A stretch of 64,000 bases of DNA from Bryum argenteum (taxonomy: Eukaryota; Streptophyta; Bryopsida; Bryales; Bryaceae), in contig CM073322.1 of the NCBI GenBank assembly GCA_037043015.1, positions 19,975,601 through 20,039,600 on the forward strand. The letters are read 5' to 3'. A program made the position numbers and the translations under genes. The notes beneath the pieces are model-generated. The model was not told the origin of the DNA, did not search any database, and was given only the letters and a program-made list of their open reading frames with translations. Shown here piece by piece: positions 23,122-34,542 of the stretch; position 1 is the first letter of the stretch; each line of letters opens with the position of its first letter.

Positions 23122-26100
23122 ATGGAGCTTCGTGGGCTTTTGATCTTCATTTTAGTTCTGAGCGCAATTGGTATTGGTTCTGAGGCGTACAATCAAGCTT
23201 TTGAGTACAGTGACGTGCTTCCTCTTTTGCCCAAGTCGATTGCTACCCCCGTGCTCAAGAACCTCTTCAATCCTGTCGATTTGCTTCCCAAGTTCGTTGC
23301 GGCTGTCTCTTCTCGCAATGATACGGTCAATTGGAAGGGTACCTGCTTCTATCAGAATGAGGCGTACATGGAATACGTCGAGCCCACGAAGGAGGGTCAC
23401 AACGGCGGTGGCATTCTTCACATCAAGGTACAGCAGTACCCTACACAATCCAAGAAGTTTCTTACCTTTCCAAGGTGCAGCAGTTTACTATGCCTATGAT
23501 GATGTTTCTTACATTTCTTTAGAAGCATGTTTATTAGCTCAGCTGGAGTTTTGTCATGTCCAGCTTTAGGGTTTGAGAGATGCCCATATGAACTAGGGAT
23601 TGCGATAGGTCAATAACAAGTGAAAAAGAAAAGGTTGTGATTGATGATCGCAGTACATTTGATCCTGTCTACTACCTTGCCCATGCGTGCTGCTGAAGTT
23701 ATGGTCAAATTTGTTATATTCAGACTTCGTGACTAAAAAAAGACCCTGGAATCTTCAGTGAGAAGAATTTGCAAAAAGTCTCAATATGATGAATGTATTC
23801 ATGGTCAATGTAACTTTTTTCTGAAGTGCAAAGAGTGGAGAAAATCGCATCTTAATTCCTGTATACGTTTTGATTGTAGATGTGTGCTAGACAAAAGAAG
23901 AGACTTCGGACTTTCAAGTCTTCCCATGCAACGCTTTTAGACAATGAGACTGCCAAAGGGCTCAATATATTGAAATCTGTAACTATCGTGATTAGTTGAA
24001 TCAAATTGAATGGAGAGAATTAAATCTTAGGTTTCTTGCATGTGTTGCAGACAAGTAAGGCACACAGCTGGACATGCATGGATCTATACGTGTTTGCAAC
24101 GCCGTATCGTGTGACATGGTCTTGGTACTTCACCGCACGCCAACACACACTGGCACTTCCTGAATGGGAAGACGGGGAGCTTGACTATGTAAATTCACTC
24201 ACCCTCCTCCGCAAGTTGTTTATGATTGCAAACTGGCCAGTGCTTAAAGTACGCTGTGTTCTCAATCGATGCAGGTGAAGACGAAGGGATTTTCGGTGTT
24301 TTTGATGCCAGCAGGAATGCTAGGGTCGTTGGTAGCATTATGGGATGTGTTACCGTTATTCTCAAGCACAGGGTGGGGAGAAAGCTCCAACATAGCCTTC
24401 ATTAAGTCGCACATGGGCGTGGACTTCGTGAAGCGGCAGCCTCGTGTGACCAACATCAGTGCCGATGACTTGCAGTCCGGAGACTTCTTAGCCATGTCGA
24501 AGATTCGAGGGCGGTGGGGCGCCTTTGAGACTCTTGAGAAGTGGGTCACTGGTGCTCAGGCTGGTCATACTGCTGTTTGCCTCCGTGACGAAGATGGCAA
24601 GCTCTGGGTCGGTGAATCTGGCCACGAGAACGACGCCGTAAGCTTCTCTCCTCGCCCTCTCCAACCTATTTTTGTGCAAAATCAAAGCGTTACATACCTT
24701 TGTAAGTAGCTTCTTCATCATCTAGAAGAGAAGTATTCTCCTCTGTGATCTAGCAGAGGCCTCTTCATGTATCACGCAAGATCATGTCACATTTTACGAG
24801 AAAGATATTTCCATAGTGCTGTTTATGAGTTCCTTGCGAAGGACTCTGTTCATCCTTAGATGCTAACAAAGAGCTGCTGAAGAGCTGATGAAATTGTGGG
24901 ATTAGATGGTAGTTTTCTGGTTACCAAATCCAACGCTAGATTTTTACATGATTAATATATGGAGGTCTTAAAATATGGCATCTTCTGCCTGATTTACGAG
25001 AGAAGTCTCTTGATGTATCACGCTAGGTTTTTGCCACAATACGAAAAATTTCATGAAAGCATGAGGGAGACTTTTCATATTGCTGTTTCAAGGCTCTTTA
25101 CTCTTTGCTAATATTGATTTGCTGAGCAATGTTCCTAAGAGGGCTGGTGAATACGTGGGATTAGATGGTGGTTTTGATCATTGATGAATGAGAAATCTTA
25201 TTTCATGCAGGGTGAGGAGATAATAGCCATAGTTCCATGGGAAGAGTGGTGGGCGTTTCAAGCGGCAGATGTAGCCAACTGTCACGTAGCAGTTTTACCA
25301 TTGCACCCATCCTTGCGAGCCAAATGGAATGCAACAGCTGCATGGGAATATGCTCGCCGAATGAATGGATTGCCGTATGGCTATCACAACATGATCTTCA
25401 GCTGGATTGATACTCCCACCGACAATTACCCCCCTCCTCTCGATTCCAACTTGGCAAGTCTTCTTCTCCTTCTTTCTCATCATCCTATAATCGACATTGT
25501 GTGTTTCTAGTCAACCTAACAGCAATGTGATGCTAGTGAACAGGTCGCATCTGTGATTACCGTGTGGACTCGATTGCAACCTGACTACGCCGCTAATATG
25601 TGGAACGAAGCGTTGAATAAACGTCTGAATACCACGGTAATCAACTCACGGCTTTTACTTTACAATTTTTTTACTGGCCTACTTATTAGTGTTCCTGCAA
25701 CCTCTTGATGTAATCTTCTTACCTTTGCAATAAGCGTATCGTGATCGTGCTACTTAACTTTGCTCAGGCATCATAGCGTGGTACCTTATGGGAGGATTGT
25801 CGAGCTTTAAGGCTACAGTTAATCTATGCTGATCAATATTGCTTAAAAACTTGTAATTGATGCTTATTTAGGTTGAGCTTTAAGTGCTTTAGCTGAGTCT
25901 TTTGGAGATAAGGGTTCAGTATTTGCCTGAGAGATGAATCTTTAGCTTCTGGTTTTGTTTGATATGAGCTTGTATGCACGCTACTCTGATTGCTGGGACA
26001 CTCACAGTAGATGTGAATCAAGACGAAGGCTGGATTCAGTATCATCTGTCCAAGGATTTCTTCAAAATGCTTTTGGTTTACAAAATTGAGACATCGGAGT

Positions 26101-26876
26101 CTTAAATCTAGGTGTGGGTTGATAAGCGAGACGGTATTTTGGCACATTCTAATAGTTTGTGTTGTTTCTAGGGGTTGGATCTACCTGCTATAATGGTGGA
26201 GAGTGAAAAACAAGGCATTCCATTTGAGGCGCTGCTTGCAATCCCAGAGAAGGATGATTGGGAGTATAGTGATGGATTTTCCACCACTTGCGTTGCCTTC
26301 ATTCTCCAGATGTACAAAGAAGCTGGCCTTTTTGGCTCCATTGCGAAGGACATCCAAGTCACTGAGTTCACGGTTTGTGCCAACCTATTCCTTTTCTCAC
26401 CTTAATTGAACTTATAGTTGGTAGCCCGACATTGTACTGATCAGAAAACGCTGGAAAAAGGTCAAGTACAACAATCAGTTTGAACATTGCTATAATCTCG
26501 TCTTGAATGAACGCTCTTGCTAACTCTTTACTTACAATTATGGATACCTTCATCTTTGTGATAAGTACTCACCCAGTATGAGTAATACTTAGGAGCTGCT
26601 ATTCTTTCGGTACTTCCTTAAGTCATGATGTTGATGCTAAAATATTTTATTTTTTGGGTGCAGATAAGGGATGCTTACATGCTCAAGTTTTTTGAGGATG
26701 ATCTCTCCCGATTGCCAAGTTGGTGCAATGTCACCGATACGGCGACCCCATTTTGTCAAATATTGGGAGAGTATGAGATGGAGTTTCCAGGGTATAACAC
26801 TCTTGAGCCTTATGCTCATATGAACGAACGGTGCCCTTCGTTGCCGCCAACTTACAAGCGGCCCAAGCATTGTTGA
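23122..26876 (+). CDS. secreted protein with a likely permuted papain fold (YiiX/NlpC-P60-like)
   Basis: Seven exons join with phase 0 throughout: 23122–23427, 24051–24188, 24275–24637, 25211–25453, 25544–25636, 26172–26372 and 26664–26876, for 518 residues. The start lies in a strong context (GCAGCCATGG); an in-frame ATG at 23071 would add 17 residues. Residues 1–20 form a signal peptide (MELRGLLIFILVLSAIGIGS), and several N-x-S/T sites (NDT, NAT, NTT, NVT) fit a secretory route. The order of key segments is LQSGDFLAMSKIRG, GAQAGHTAV (His ~246), GESGHEND and, much later, GFSTTCVAFILQMYKEAG (Cys ~421). A His preceding the Cys nucleophile, with a D-L-x-x-G-D strand before it, matches circularly permuted papain-fold enzymes (family C92/YiiX). 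In that family the fold acts as an amidase or peptidase. Activity and substrate here are inferred. Intron 4 appears to use a GC donor. Confidence 0.85.
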
Positions 26877-27260
26877 TATACAAACAAACAAGCGTGTACA
26901 TTGTGATTGGTATGTGAGCTGTAGATATCGTAGATGTAATGTTTATTCAAACTCCAGCAGTGTTTCTCATTCATGTGTTTTAGCACCCAAATGGGAGATG
27001 TGTGATACATGTGCACATTGCCTGATAGGACCATTTTTTGCTAAGAAAATGTTCTCCCTTCTTCATTGTACAATGCGTTGGAGCTTCTCTTGTACTTTAT
27101 GGGTTTTACGGCCCCCAGAATATTGAAAATTCATTCGCTTTCGGAACCTCTTCCTCTTTTTCATTTAACTAATTGCAAGGCCATTTTTTGAGTGAAGAAA
27201 TTTTAATTATGGATTTCTGAGACTAGGATCGTAAATCGAATGAAAATAAACAATTTCCTG
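26877..27260 (+). other. 3' untranslated region and downstream flank
   Basis: This follows the stop of the secreted protein gene. An AATAAA at 27245–27250 is a candidate polyadenylation signal. No other gene is seen. Confidence 0.4.
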
Positions 27261-27385
27261 GTTGGAGGTTCTGTTTTACTTCCAATATGTATGTTAATAG
27301 CGTAACTTTCACTCCAAAGTGAAAATTGGAGGTTCTGTTTTATTTTCAGTATGTATGTTAATAGCGTAACTTTCACTCCAAAGAG
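27261..27385. repeat. ~62-bp tandem duplication
   Basis: The segment TTGGAGGTTCTGTTTTA, followed by TATGTATGTTAATAGCG and AACTTTCACTCCAAAG, occurs twice in direct succession with few changes. Confidence 0.85.
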
Positions 27386-27540
27386 AAAATGATGAAACTC
27401 AAGAATGTCCTTTGAGTACCAATGTATGAAATTTGATTGAAATCACATACATGAAGTTCGACTTGGGGTTCAGCATGTACGAGTTACTCACGTTTATGAC
27501 CAATTTCTTCACAGAAGGCTCTGTAGTCTGGAGCGGGAAA

Positions 27541-28560
27541 AGGTACGAAGGACTTTTTCCGTGGGCGGCGATGATAGTCCACCGTAGAAACCCTGGGTAA
27601 GGGTTCGTGGCAGCTACCAAGCCGACGGAACCCATACCCCTGTCCATCCAGAACTCATCCTGCTCCTGCCGCGACTGCCGCTGCCCTGCCCGACAGCCGC
27701 GGGCCCCTACCCTGCCCGTCCGCTCCTTCTCCGCTCCCCGTTGACGTTGTTTTTCTTCATCGCTGCTGTTGTCCTCCTCCTCTTCGAAGCCCGGCGTTTA
27801 TCTCCGTATGTTTCTTTCGTTCGTTTGCCGGCATTGCGTTGCTCCGTGCACACATTTAGTTGTTGCATGTCAAGTGCACAAATCTTGCCGAGGCTTGTAA
27901 ATAGGGTTCTTGAGTCCAATTATTCCAAGTGTTAAGGGTTAACAGGATTGACGGAGCAAGGATTTGCATTGCAATTTCCAACAAGTCAATGGCAACGTGA
28001 AAAACAGTGTTACTGGCAACCATAGCCCGCTCAGAAGTGATGCTTTTTGCTGACCGCATGTACGAAACCCTAGCGTATGCGCTGATCCGCTTGCCATTGT
28101 TGCGGCTGTTGCCCTCTTTCTCTCCAGTGCCCCATTCATGACAGCAATCTTCCATCGTATCTTCCTCAGAAGGAGCCTTTACGTAGAATTCCACACTCGC
28201 CGGATGAAGCGCCGAAGTTGAGCGGAAGCGTAGTGGAGCGGGTGGCGGCGCCGGGCTCCGGAGAGGAGGACAACAGCAGCGATGAAGAAAAACAATGTCA
28301 ACGGGGAGCGGAGAGGGAGCGGACGGGCAGGGCAGGGGCCCGCGGCTGTCGGGCAGGGCAGTGGCAGTCGCGGCAGGAGCAGGATGAGTTCTGGATGGAT
28401 AGGGGTATGGGTTCCGTCGGCTTGGTAGCTGCCATGAACCCTTACCCCCATATCCTGTCCTTTGTAAGGAAATTCTGACTCGATTGATTAGATGGAGAAG
28501 TAACACACCCCAACCAGAGTTCGAACGACTGCACGCGTTGCTCCCAGAATGTAAAAAGGC
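27541..28560. repeat. fragment of the F-box repeat module, split by a long-armed hairpin element
   Basis: Left flank (GTGGGCGGCGATGATAGTCC near 27561) and right flank (CTGACTCGATTGATTAGATG near 28474) are nearly contiguous in the related module at 36243–36325. Here they are separated by about 855 bp, namely the hairpin element at 27595–28449. After 28490 the sequence continues with GGAGAAGTAAC..GAGTTCGAACG, another part of the array unit (compare 35040–35075). Confidence 0.7.
27595..28449. mobile_element. element with ~200-bp GC-rich terminal inverted repeats
   Basis: Left arm 27595–27796 is the near-identical inverse of right arm 28249–28449 (only a few mismatches by eye), with a ~450-bp spacer. 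The arms begin GGGTAAGGGTT and are much richer in G and C than their surroundings. A transcript would fold into a long hairpin. The long frame 27856–28506 (-) and others here are read through the inverted arms and are not supported as genes. The long terminal inverted repeats suggest a MULE or foldback-type element, possibly with captured sequence. A clear target duplication was not found. Confidence 0.75.
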
Positions 28561-28878
28561 GATGTCAAAATTGGATTCTTGAGTGACTTGTCACTCTTGT
28601 AGTGTAAAGTGGATTTGGACCGGGTCTACTTTAAGTTCAATCTTCAAATATAAATCTATAAATCCTCATCATTGTCTCTCTTACCCACCTTTTTATCCTC
28701 CTTTCTCCTTAAATAATTGAACACTAGCCAATCATTCAATGATTTCTGAACCTCATGGTCTCCTTGTTTGTAATTGAATCGAGGTATTTGCTTTGACTCA
28801 ACTATAATCAAGAAGACCATGGAAATATTATCTACTATGGAGAATTTAGCATAGTTAGTGGTCATTCTCCTTTTTTCA
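28561..28878. other. unassigned left flank of the F-box array
   Basis: No gene or defined element is recognised between the hairpin-element fragment and the first array unit. Confidence 0.35.
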
Positions 28879-29048
28879 AGGTAGTGTGAAAGCAAATGGG
28901 ACCAAAAGCACTTTCCTCTCCAATCACAAATTTTAGAAGACCATGGTCAATCTTCATCGTCCATAGTGTAAAACGGCCCTAACTCTAGAAGATTATAGAA
29001 ACCTGTCGCCCTTGTGAAGTTTATGACTCTACGAAATAGATGTAAATC

Positions 29049-29272
29049 AATGATCGGGAAAAACCGACGGCTAGTGTATTATCAGCCGATGGATTTAGCT
29101 CATTGGCCGGTCCATTTTTGAAACCACCGGCTAAAAACCGATGAAAATTAGAAATAAATTTCTATTCTCAGTATAAAATGAGAAAATTGCCGGAAGAAAT
29201 CTCTGAAAAACCGATTAGGTGTGGGAAATGCCGGTTATTAGCCAGTAAAAGCCAAAAAATTCCCCAAACCCT
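29049..29272. mobile_element. 224-bp MULE-like MITE in unit 1
   Basis: The element is flanked by the 10-bp direct repeat GATGTAAATC at 29039–29048 and 29273–29282. Unit 2 has the uninterrupted site (GATGTAAATC then ATGAAAGCGGAAG near 33182), which proves an insertion. The ends are loosely inverted (GGGAAAAACCGACGGCT left; inverse of the right end reads GGGTTTGGGGAATTTTTTGG). A 9–10-bp duplication and G-rich ends point to a Mutator-type non-autonomous element. Confidence 0.75.
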
Positions 29273-30010
29273 GATGTAAATCGTGAAAGAGGAAGCCTAG
29301 AAGAATCGCACGACCAGGCTGAGAGACTGGTCTGTCGGTCACCTCAGAAGGTTTCGAGATCCTCGGTGAAACGAAATTGCTACAGAAAGTCAGGGTTACT
29401 AAGTACAAACTTAGAAGATCTGCGGGGAACATACCGTTGGCAACACCAACAAACAAACTGAATTCTCCTATAAGTGAAGGATTCTGCTTCAACCATGTTA
29501 CCTCCTTAGGGTTCCTATTGAGATTGAGATCCATTTTAAAGTTGTGGCCCATTTGTTATTTATACTAACTTTTGGATAAGCGATCCCAACTACGTGAAAA
29601 AATGGTTGCCTCCTATGTTGTCGACTCTTAAACATGTACTGTACATGCCACAGAGCTCATGTACCTAAGTCAAAGCAAACGCACTATGAAGCCATATTCT
29701 CACCTAACCACTGGCAAGTTGTCAAAATCCAAATACTTCCTTCTCTCTTTCTGTCCAGAGACAAAACGGGATAAAAATATCATGTATTCAAAGGTAGAGC
29801 TCAATTTAGGGACGCACTAGATTCTGTCAACATGTAGAATCAACAGCTCAACTGAAATTTCTGTCCGGAGACAAAACGGGATAAAATATCATGTATTCAA
29901 AGATAGAGCTCAATCTAGGAACGCACGAGATTCTGTCAACATGTAGGATCAGTTACATCTCAACTGAAATGTCGATCTAACGAATGTAGCCATTGCACAC
30001 TGAAACTACA

Positions 30011-30229
30011 CTACTCAAGACTTGCATGAATGGTCATAGCAACCAGAGGAGCCGATAAGCCAGCTCCAATGTCGAAGTGGGCAGGTGCGGCACCGACACC
30101 CATATTCCCGTTGATGGGAGCATGGGCGACTGCCAAGACATTAGCTCCGACTGCTGCATTCGCCTGCGCCTGTCCAATTACATGCGCGCCTGGGTGGGCT
30201 GCACCCTGTGCTGCGTTTGCTTGATCCAT
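30011..30229 (-). CDS. small Ala/Gly-rich protein frame, repeated in array unit 3
   Basis: The frame starts MDQANAAQGAAHPGAHVIG and is rich in Ala, Val and Gly, ending SAPLVAMTIHASLE; 72 residues from the Met at 30229. A splice acceptor-like TTCAG just upstream suggests it may instead be the last exon of a longer gene reading leftward from about 30600. A rearranged version with an internal duplication and stop lies at 38045–38265, and unit 2 has lost it. I recognise no family. Only partial conservation between units supports it. Confidence 0.35.
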   Translation of the reverse strand: MDQANAAQGAAHPGAHVIGQAQANAAVGANVLAVAHAPINGNMGVGAAPAHFDIGAGLSAPLVAMTIHASLE

Positions 30230-30599
30230 CGTCACCGGCTGCTGAACTTGCTCAAAAAAACATACACAGATCGGCAAACACGATCAACGGCACAGAATGC
30301 ATGAGGACACATTGAAACTGGTTGCTTAATTTCATTACATAAAAGGGACTTTTGAAATCAGCGACAACCTACTGGACACTCAGCATCTAGATCACGAGTC
30401 GAATCGGAGAGTGTATTGTATCTGAACTGAGCAGGTGGGTGAACCGACAATGGGACGTACGTAACTGAATATGTAAGCATGACTGTAAGTGAATGGACTG
30501 CATAAGGCCGTCGAGCAATTGCTAGAGAAGAGATTGCAATGAAACGATGCAAGAAAGCTTAGATTTGCAAGTAGGTGGAGAAGTAACTCACCCCGTTGC

Positions 30600-31130
30600 A
30601 AAAGCACAACCATTCACTTACTGGAGAATCTAATTTTTAGTGGGCAGGCTTGGTGCTACAAACGATATGCTCACTAGATCTCCAGCGCTCGTAACCCTAG
30701 GGATTCATCCTCCAGGCTCTAGGAACCTTTTAAGGTGGGTTCTAAGAGCCGTCTCAGTCTGATCGTGCGATCCTTCGTGGTTTGCTCTTCCACAATTACA
30801 TCTAATCAATCGAGTCAGAAATTCCTTGAAGACAGGATTCTGAAATTCTCTACGGTGGACTATCCTCGCAGCCCAAGGGGAAAACTCGCAGCACACCTCG
30901 TTCCAGATTGCACAATATGTGACGGAAAATCTCTGGCTCGGCGATCCGATCAACCGCAGGTGAGTTCTGCATTCCCTACGCGATCTCTGCAAAATCGCAC
31001 ACTATCCGCCTAGGCACCAGGAGAGCCTCCTTTTATAAGTAGACCATAATTGAAAACACCTTCTCAACATAGCCTTTCTACATCCTTGGAGCAAGGAGTG
31101 CAGCAGCTCGAACTCTGTTTGCACGGTACT
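30600..31130. repeat. inverted 5' module within unit 1
   Basis: This segment is the reverse complement of the corresponding part of unit 2 (35050–35140 and 36060–36535) and of the inverted copy (52060–52490). It carries the frames read in sense elsewhere (IGSPSQRFS ... HLKRFLEPGG) but backwards. The junctions read CTCACC|CCGTTGCAAAAG on the left and GTTTGCACGG|TACTCCC on the right, where the other copies have CTCACCGTGCAAAC and GCAACGGTACTCCC. This is a simple inversion at short matching sequences. Confidence 0.8.
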
Positions 31131-31458
31131 CCCTTAGGATTTGAATTGAGAGTGAGATTCATTCCAAAATGTGACCCATGTGTTTCTTTTTCATTGTTAA
31201 TTACGTATGAATTGAATATGATGACATCGTTGAGCTTAAAGACATCTCATTCGGAGATCTTCATTCCTACTCGAAGACGCTTTGTTTCATGGCGGATGCA
31301 TTGCATGATGCATGAGTTCGTTCTTGGATCGAAGTCCTGATTGTTGCAACCAGGAGACTGTCTTCGATAGATTGTTCAGAGTCTGACGGATGATGAGAAC
31401 GAACCATTCGGAGCCTTACCGACAATCACATTTTCCCTTGGTCCATCAAGATTCCACT

Positions 31459-33002
31459 GATGGTGAATGTGATTCCGTTTTTGAGTCAGGTGAAAAAAAT
31501 GGGTCCTGGCTCTGCGGACGTCCTGTGCTCGGAGCCTAGTTCTCAAATGTCCTCGAATTGTGCGCATGCACGTCAGCTAAAATGTGTGGTTAACTCAGTC
31601 TCGGAATATCTGCCGGATTTATTAATCAAAATGAAATACTATATCTACTCTAGGATGAAAGATATGTCGCATCCGCCAAGTCCGTCTGTAAAGTTTCTCG
31701 GCATGCTGGGAAAGAAGTGCGTTCGCTGCGGTTAGTTGTACTGGAAGTGTATCATGCCAGGGCTAGAGCACTCGATCTGCAGTCGGATTTCTCGGATGAA
31801 CTAGTAGTTTCCAATGGAGGGCAATCAAGTTCTTCACAGGAGAATCATGGTGAGAGGTTGAAGCTCAGCGGTACAAGGACCAACTGGTTCACATCTTGCT
31901 TCGGTACCAGTCTCTTGTGCAGCTTTGCATTGAGGTAGAAGCGTTGCTCCAGGCAAAAACAGTGTCAGATGACGAGAAACGGAAAACTGACTTCTGGATA
32001 AGCGATCCCAAGTACGTGAAACAATGGTTGCCTCCTATGTCGTCGACTCTTGAACATATCTGCATATTGGATTATGGTCAGCAGGCCATATTGCGAAAAT
32101 CGAGCATCACGAGAGTTCCATCGCAGCACTGAAAGAAAGTCTTTATCTTTTTTAAGTGTCAGTTGTGAAGCATTGGTTGAAATCAGACTCCATGTCTTGT
32201 TCTGAATCCGCCTAACCAATGCTACTACAGGTGAACTACTGGAGACTCTGGATGTGCGTGACATGTTCATCGATACGTCCAATTGCGAGAGAATACCCTC
32301 CTTGAGAAGTCTTACCTGGCGTTGTGTCAAGAGAACCTCAGATCTGCGTGACATGTTCATCGATACGTCGCATTGCGAGAGAATACCCTCTTTGAGAAGT
32401 CTTACCTGGCGTTGTGTTGAAGTCACTGCTGAAGCTTTGGATCGGATAACATAAATGAGCTCATGACTACACTACCATACTCTGGCGCTTCTTGGGGTGT
32501 TTGGTGCGGAACGTGGAAGTTTGACATTCCCAGATATGAAGGTACTGTGCTTAGGCCTATCCACCGTAGCGAAGGAAGTTGTGATGGACCTCCCGAAGCT
32601 GGAGAAGCTGCAGCTAGAAATGCAGTGTCCTGAGAAATTGACAATCACTGCTGTCACGTTGAAGTACATTGCGATCAATTTGGATGTTTCTGAGGCATTT
32701 TAACCGCAATTAAGGTGCGGGGGTGGAGTACAAGAGTTATTATGTTCGAGCTTCACGACATTGCCAAATATTATTGAGACGAATACAGGTTTGAAGAAAA
32801 TATTTTTAAATATACCGTGCATGGCCCTCGCGGAGGATGGTAGATTTTTGGGGTCTTGAAGGACGTTCCCTTGGTGCTGCCCAACTTCACGAAATTATAA
32901 GATTGTGTACAGTTTGAGGTTCTGAACGTCGGTCCAGGATTATGGTATTGTATGGAAACGAATGTGGAAGTGCTGACTTTGAAAGATAAGTGGCCTGGTA
33001 TG
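31459..33002 (+). pseudogene. F-box/LRR pseudogene, unit 1
   Basis: It is homologous over its length to the intact gene at 50058–51738. The first exon part (31459–32130) has frame breaks in the F-box region (CTCTAGGATGAAAGAT replaces the intact sequence). The second exon part starts near 32232. It contains a ~90-bp direct duplication of an LRR segment (GTGACATGTTCATCGATACG at 32268 and 32348), a short insertion in GCTTTGGATCGGATAACATA that shifts the frame at 32440, and a TAA at 32701. Several more stops follow. It cannot make a full protein. Confidence 0.85.
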
Positions 33003-33590
33003 AGGGTAGTGTGATTTTGAGGGTAGTGTGAAGCCAAATGGGTCTAAAAGCACTTTACTCTCCAATCACAAATTCCAGAAGGCCATGGTCAATCTTCATG
33101 GTCCACAGCGTAAAACGGCCCTAACTTTACAAGATCATAGAAACCTGTCGCCCTTTTGAAGTTTCTGATTCAACAGAATAGATGTAAATCATGAAAGCGG
33201 AAGCCAAGAAGAATCGCACAACCAGACTGAGACTGGTGCCACTTGAGATCTCAGGTTTCTAGTGCCTAGAGGATGAAATTCTTTAGCTCATCGAGATCCT
33301 CGGCTGGAAACGAAATTGCTACAGAAAGTCAGGATTACAAAGTACAGACTTAGAAGATTTGCAGGGAACATACCGTTGGCAGCACCAACAAACAAACTGA
33401 ATTCTCCTGTGAGGAAGTGAACGATTCTGCTTCAACCATGGTACCTCCTGAGGGTTCCTATTGAGATTGAGATTCATTTCAAAGTTGTGACCCATTTGTT
33501 AATTATACTGACTTTTGGAAACCGATCCCAGCTAAGTAAAAAAATAGTTGCCTCCTATCTTGTGGACTCTTGAACATATACTGTACAGTA

Positions 33591-34542
33591 CCCACCAACA
33601 AGTTTACGTTCAAAATTGAAACAAGAGAACATGTTGTAATCTTTGAACAATTGCTATGTCCACAAAATTAGTCCAAATTGCCAACTACAAATTGTATTGG
33701 AAAGATCATGTAGTATTTTATACCATCATTTGAAGACATTTCAATAAACATCAGAATTTCTATTTTAATATATGACTTTTTAATATATTATTCACTATTT
33801 ACCCTTAGCTCTTATCACGAGTTACTTTTGTTGAGGCTTGAGACAATGAAAAACTTCAACAATTTTTTATGGAAGCTACTTCGATACATATCTATATATG
33901 CAATAGCTTTTTAGAAAGAACTTGAATTGTAGCCCCCAAGAAGCTCAACATTGGACTTTTGTACTCTTAGTAAATGCAGCAATAAACAAGGGCAACTTCA
34001 AATGATCATATCTAGCACCTAGAATAACCAAATTCCATGAAATTACCACCAAAGTGCTCAAAATGTAGCAAATGTTATTGAAACTATCTCTTCTGTGCTA
34101 ATCCAAGCCCATGTGTAAGAAAAGTTTATGAGCATTTATTGCACTTCAAAATGTGTAAGTTGCTTTTTCAATAAGAGACAACATGAAGGTTTCTTGCACC
34201 AACCCAACTCTATTTGTAAATGTGAGCCACATATATGTAAAGGGCATCAAAAGAGGTTTCTTAATAGATATTATTACTCTCTTCCTTAACAAACCTCATC
34301 ATGTAATGGTCTTTATAATAGTCGAAGGTAGAAACTGAAAAATAAGTTCAAACATACCAAAGTTATAAAATAAATTAATACAAATTTTGGAGGTTTTTCA
34401 TGTATATTGGTAAAGAAAAATGCACTACCTTTCTTTCATACTTCATAATTTGCAATTTCGATAGATTTCGCAAACATAGTAATCATATGAAAGTTGCACG
34501 TATGTTATCTCTTCTTGCTCTGAACGTAAACTTGTTGGTGGG
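33591..34542. mobile_element. 952-bp non-autonomous DNA transposon in unit 2
   Basis: Terminal inverted repeats of 22 bp are perfect: CCCACCAACAAGTTTACGTT + CA at the left, its inverse at 34521–34542. The 9-bp TACTGTACA is present at 33579–33587 and at 34543–34551, with three extra bases (GTA) between the left copy and the left end. Units 1 and 3 have the empty site (ACTGTACATGCCACAGAGC and ACTGTACATACCACAGAGC). An 8–9-bp duplication suggests a hAT- or MULE-type element. The interior is A/T-rich without a gene; the open frame at 34400–34624 is not supported. Confidence 0.85.

Larger units (their letters stand above)
28879..33019. repeat. F-box locus array, unit 1
   Basis: Each unit starts with the landmark GGTAGTGTGAA followed by CAAATGGGAC and CGGCCCTAACT. 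It then passes TCTGTCCAGAGACAAAACGG, the small Ala-rich reading frame on the minus strand, a 5' module, and a plus-strand F-box/LRR gene. Unit 1 keeps all parts, but its gene is broken, its 5' module is inverted (30600–31130) and a 224-bp MITE sits at 29049. The block with the 54-bp TCTGTCCAGAGACAAAACGG landmark is duplicated here (29750 and 29861). Confidence 0.8.

Noticed and set aside
27856-28506. 216-residue minus-strand frame
   Set aside because: It runs through the right arm and spacer of the inverted repeat, with Pro-rich low-complexity sequence; a frame through the left arm looks the same, so it is an element artefact.
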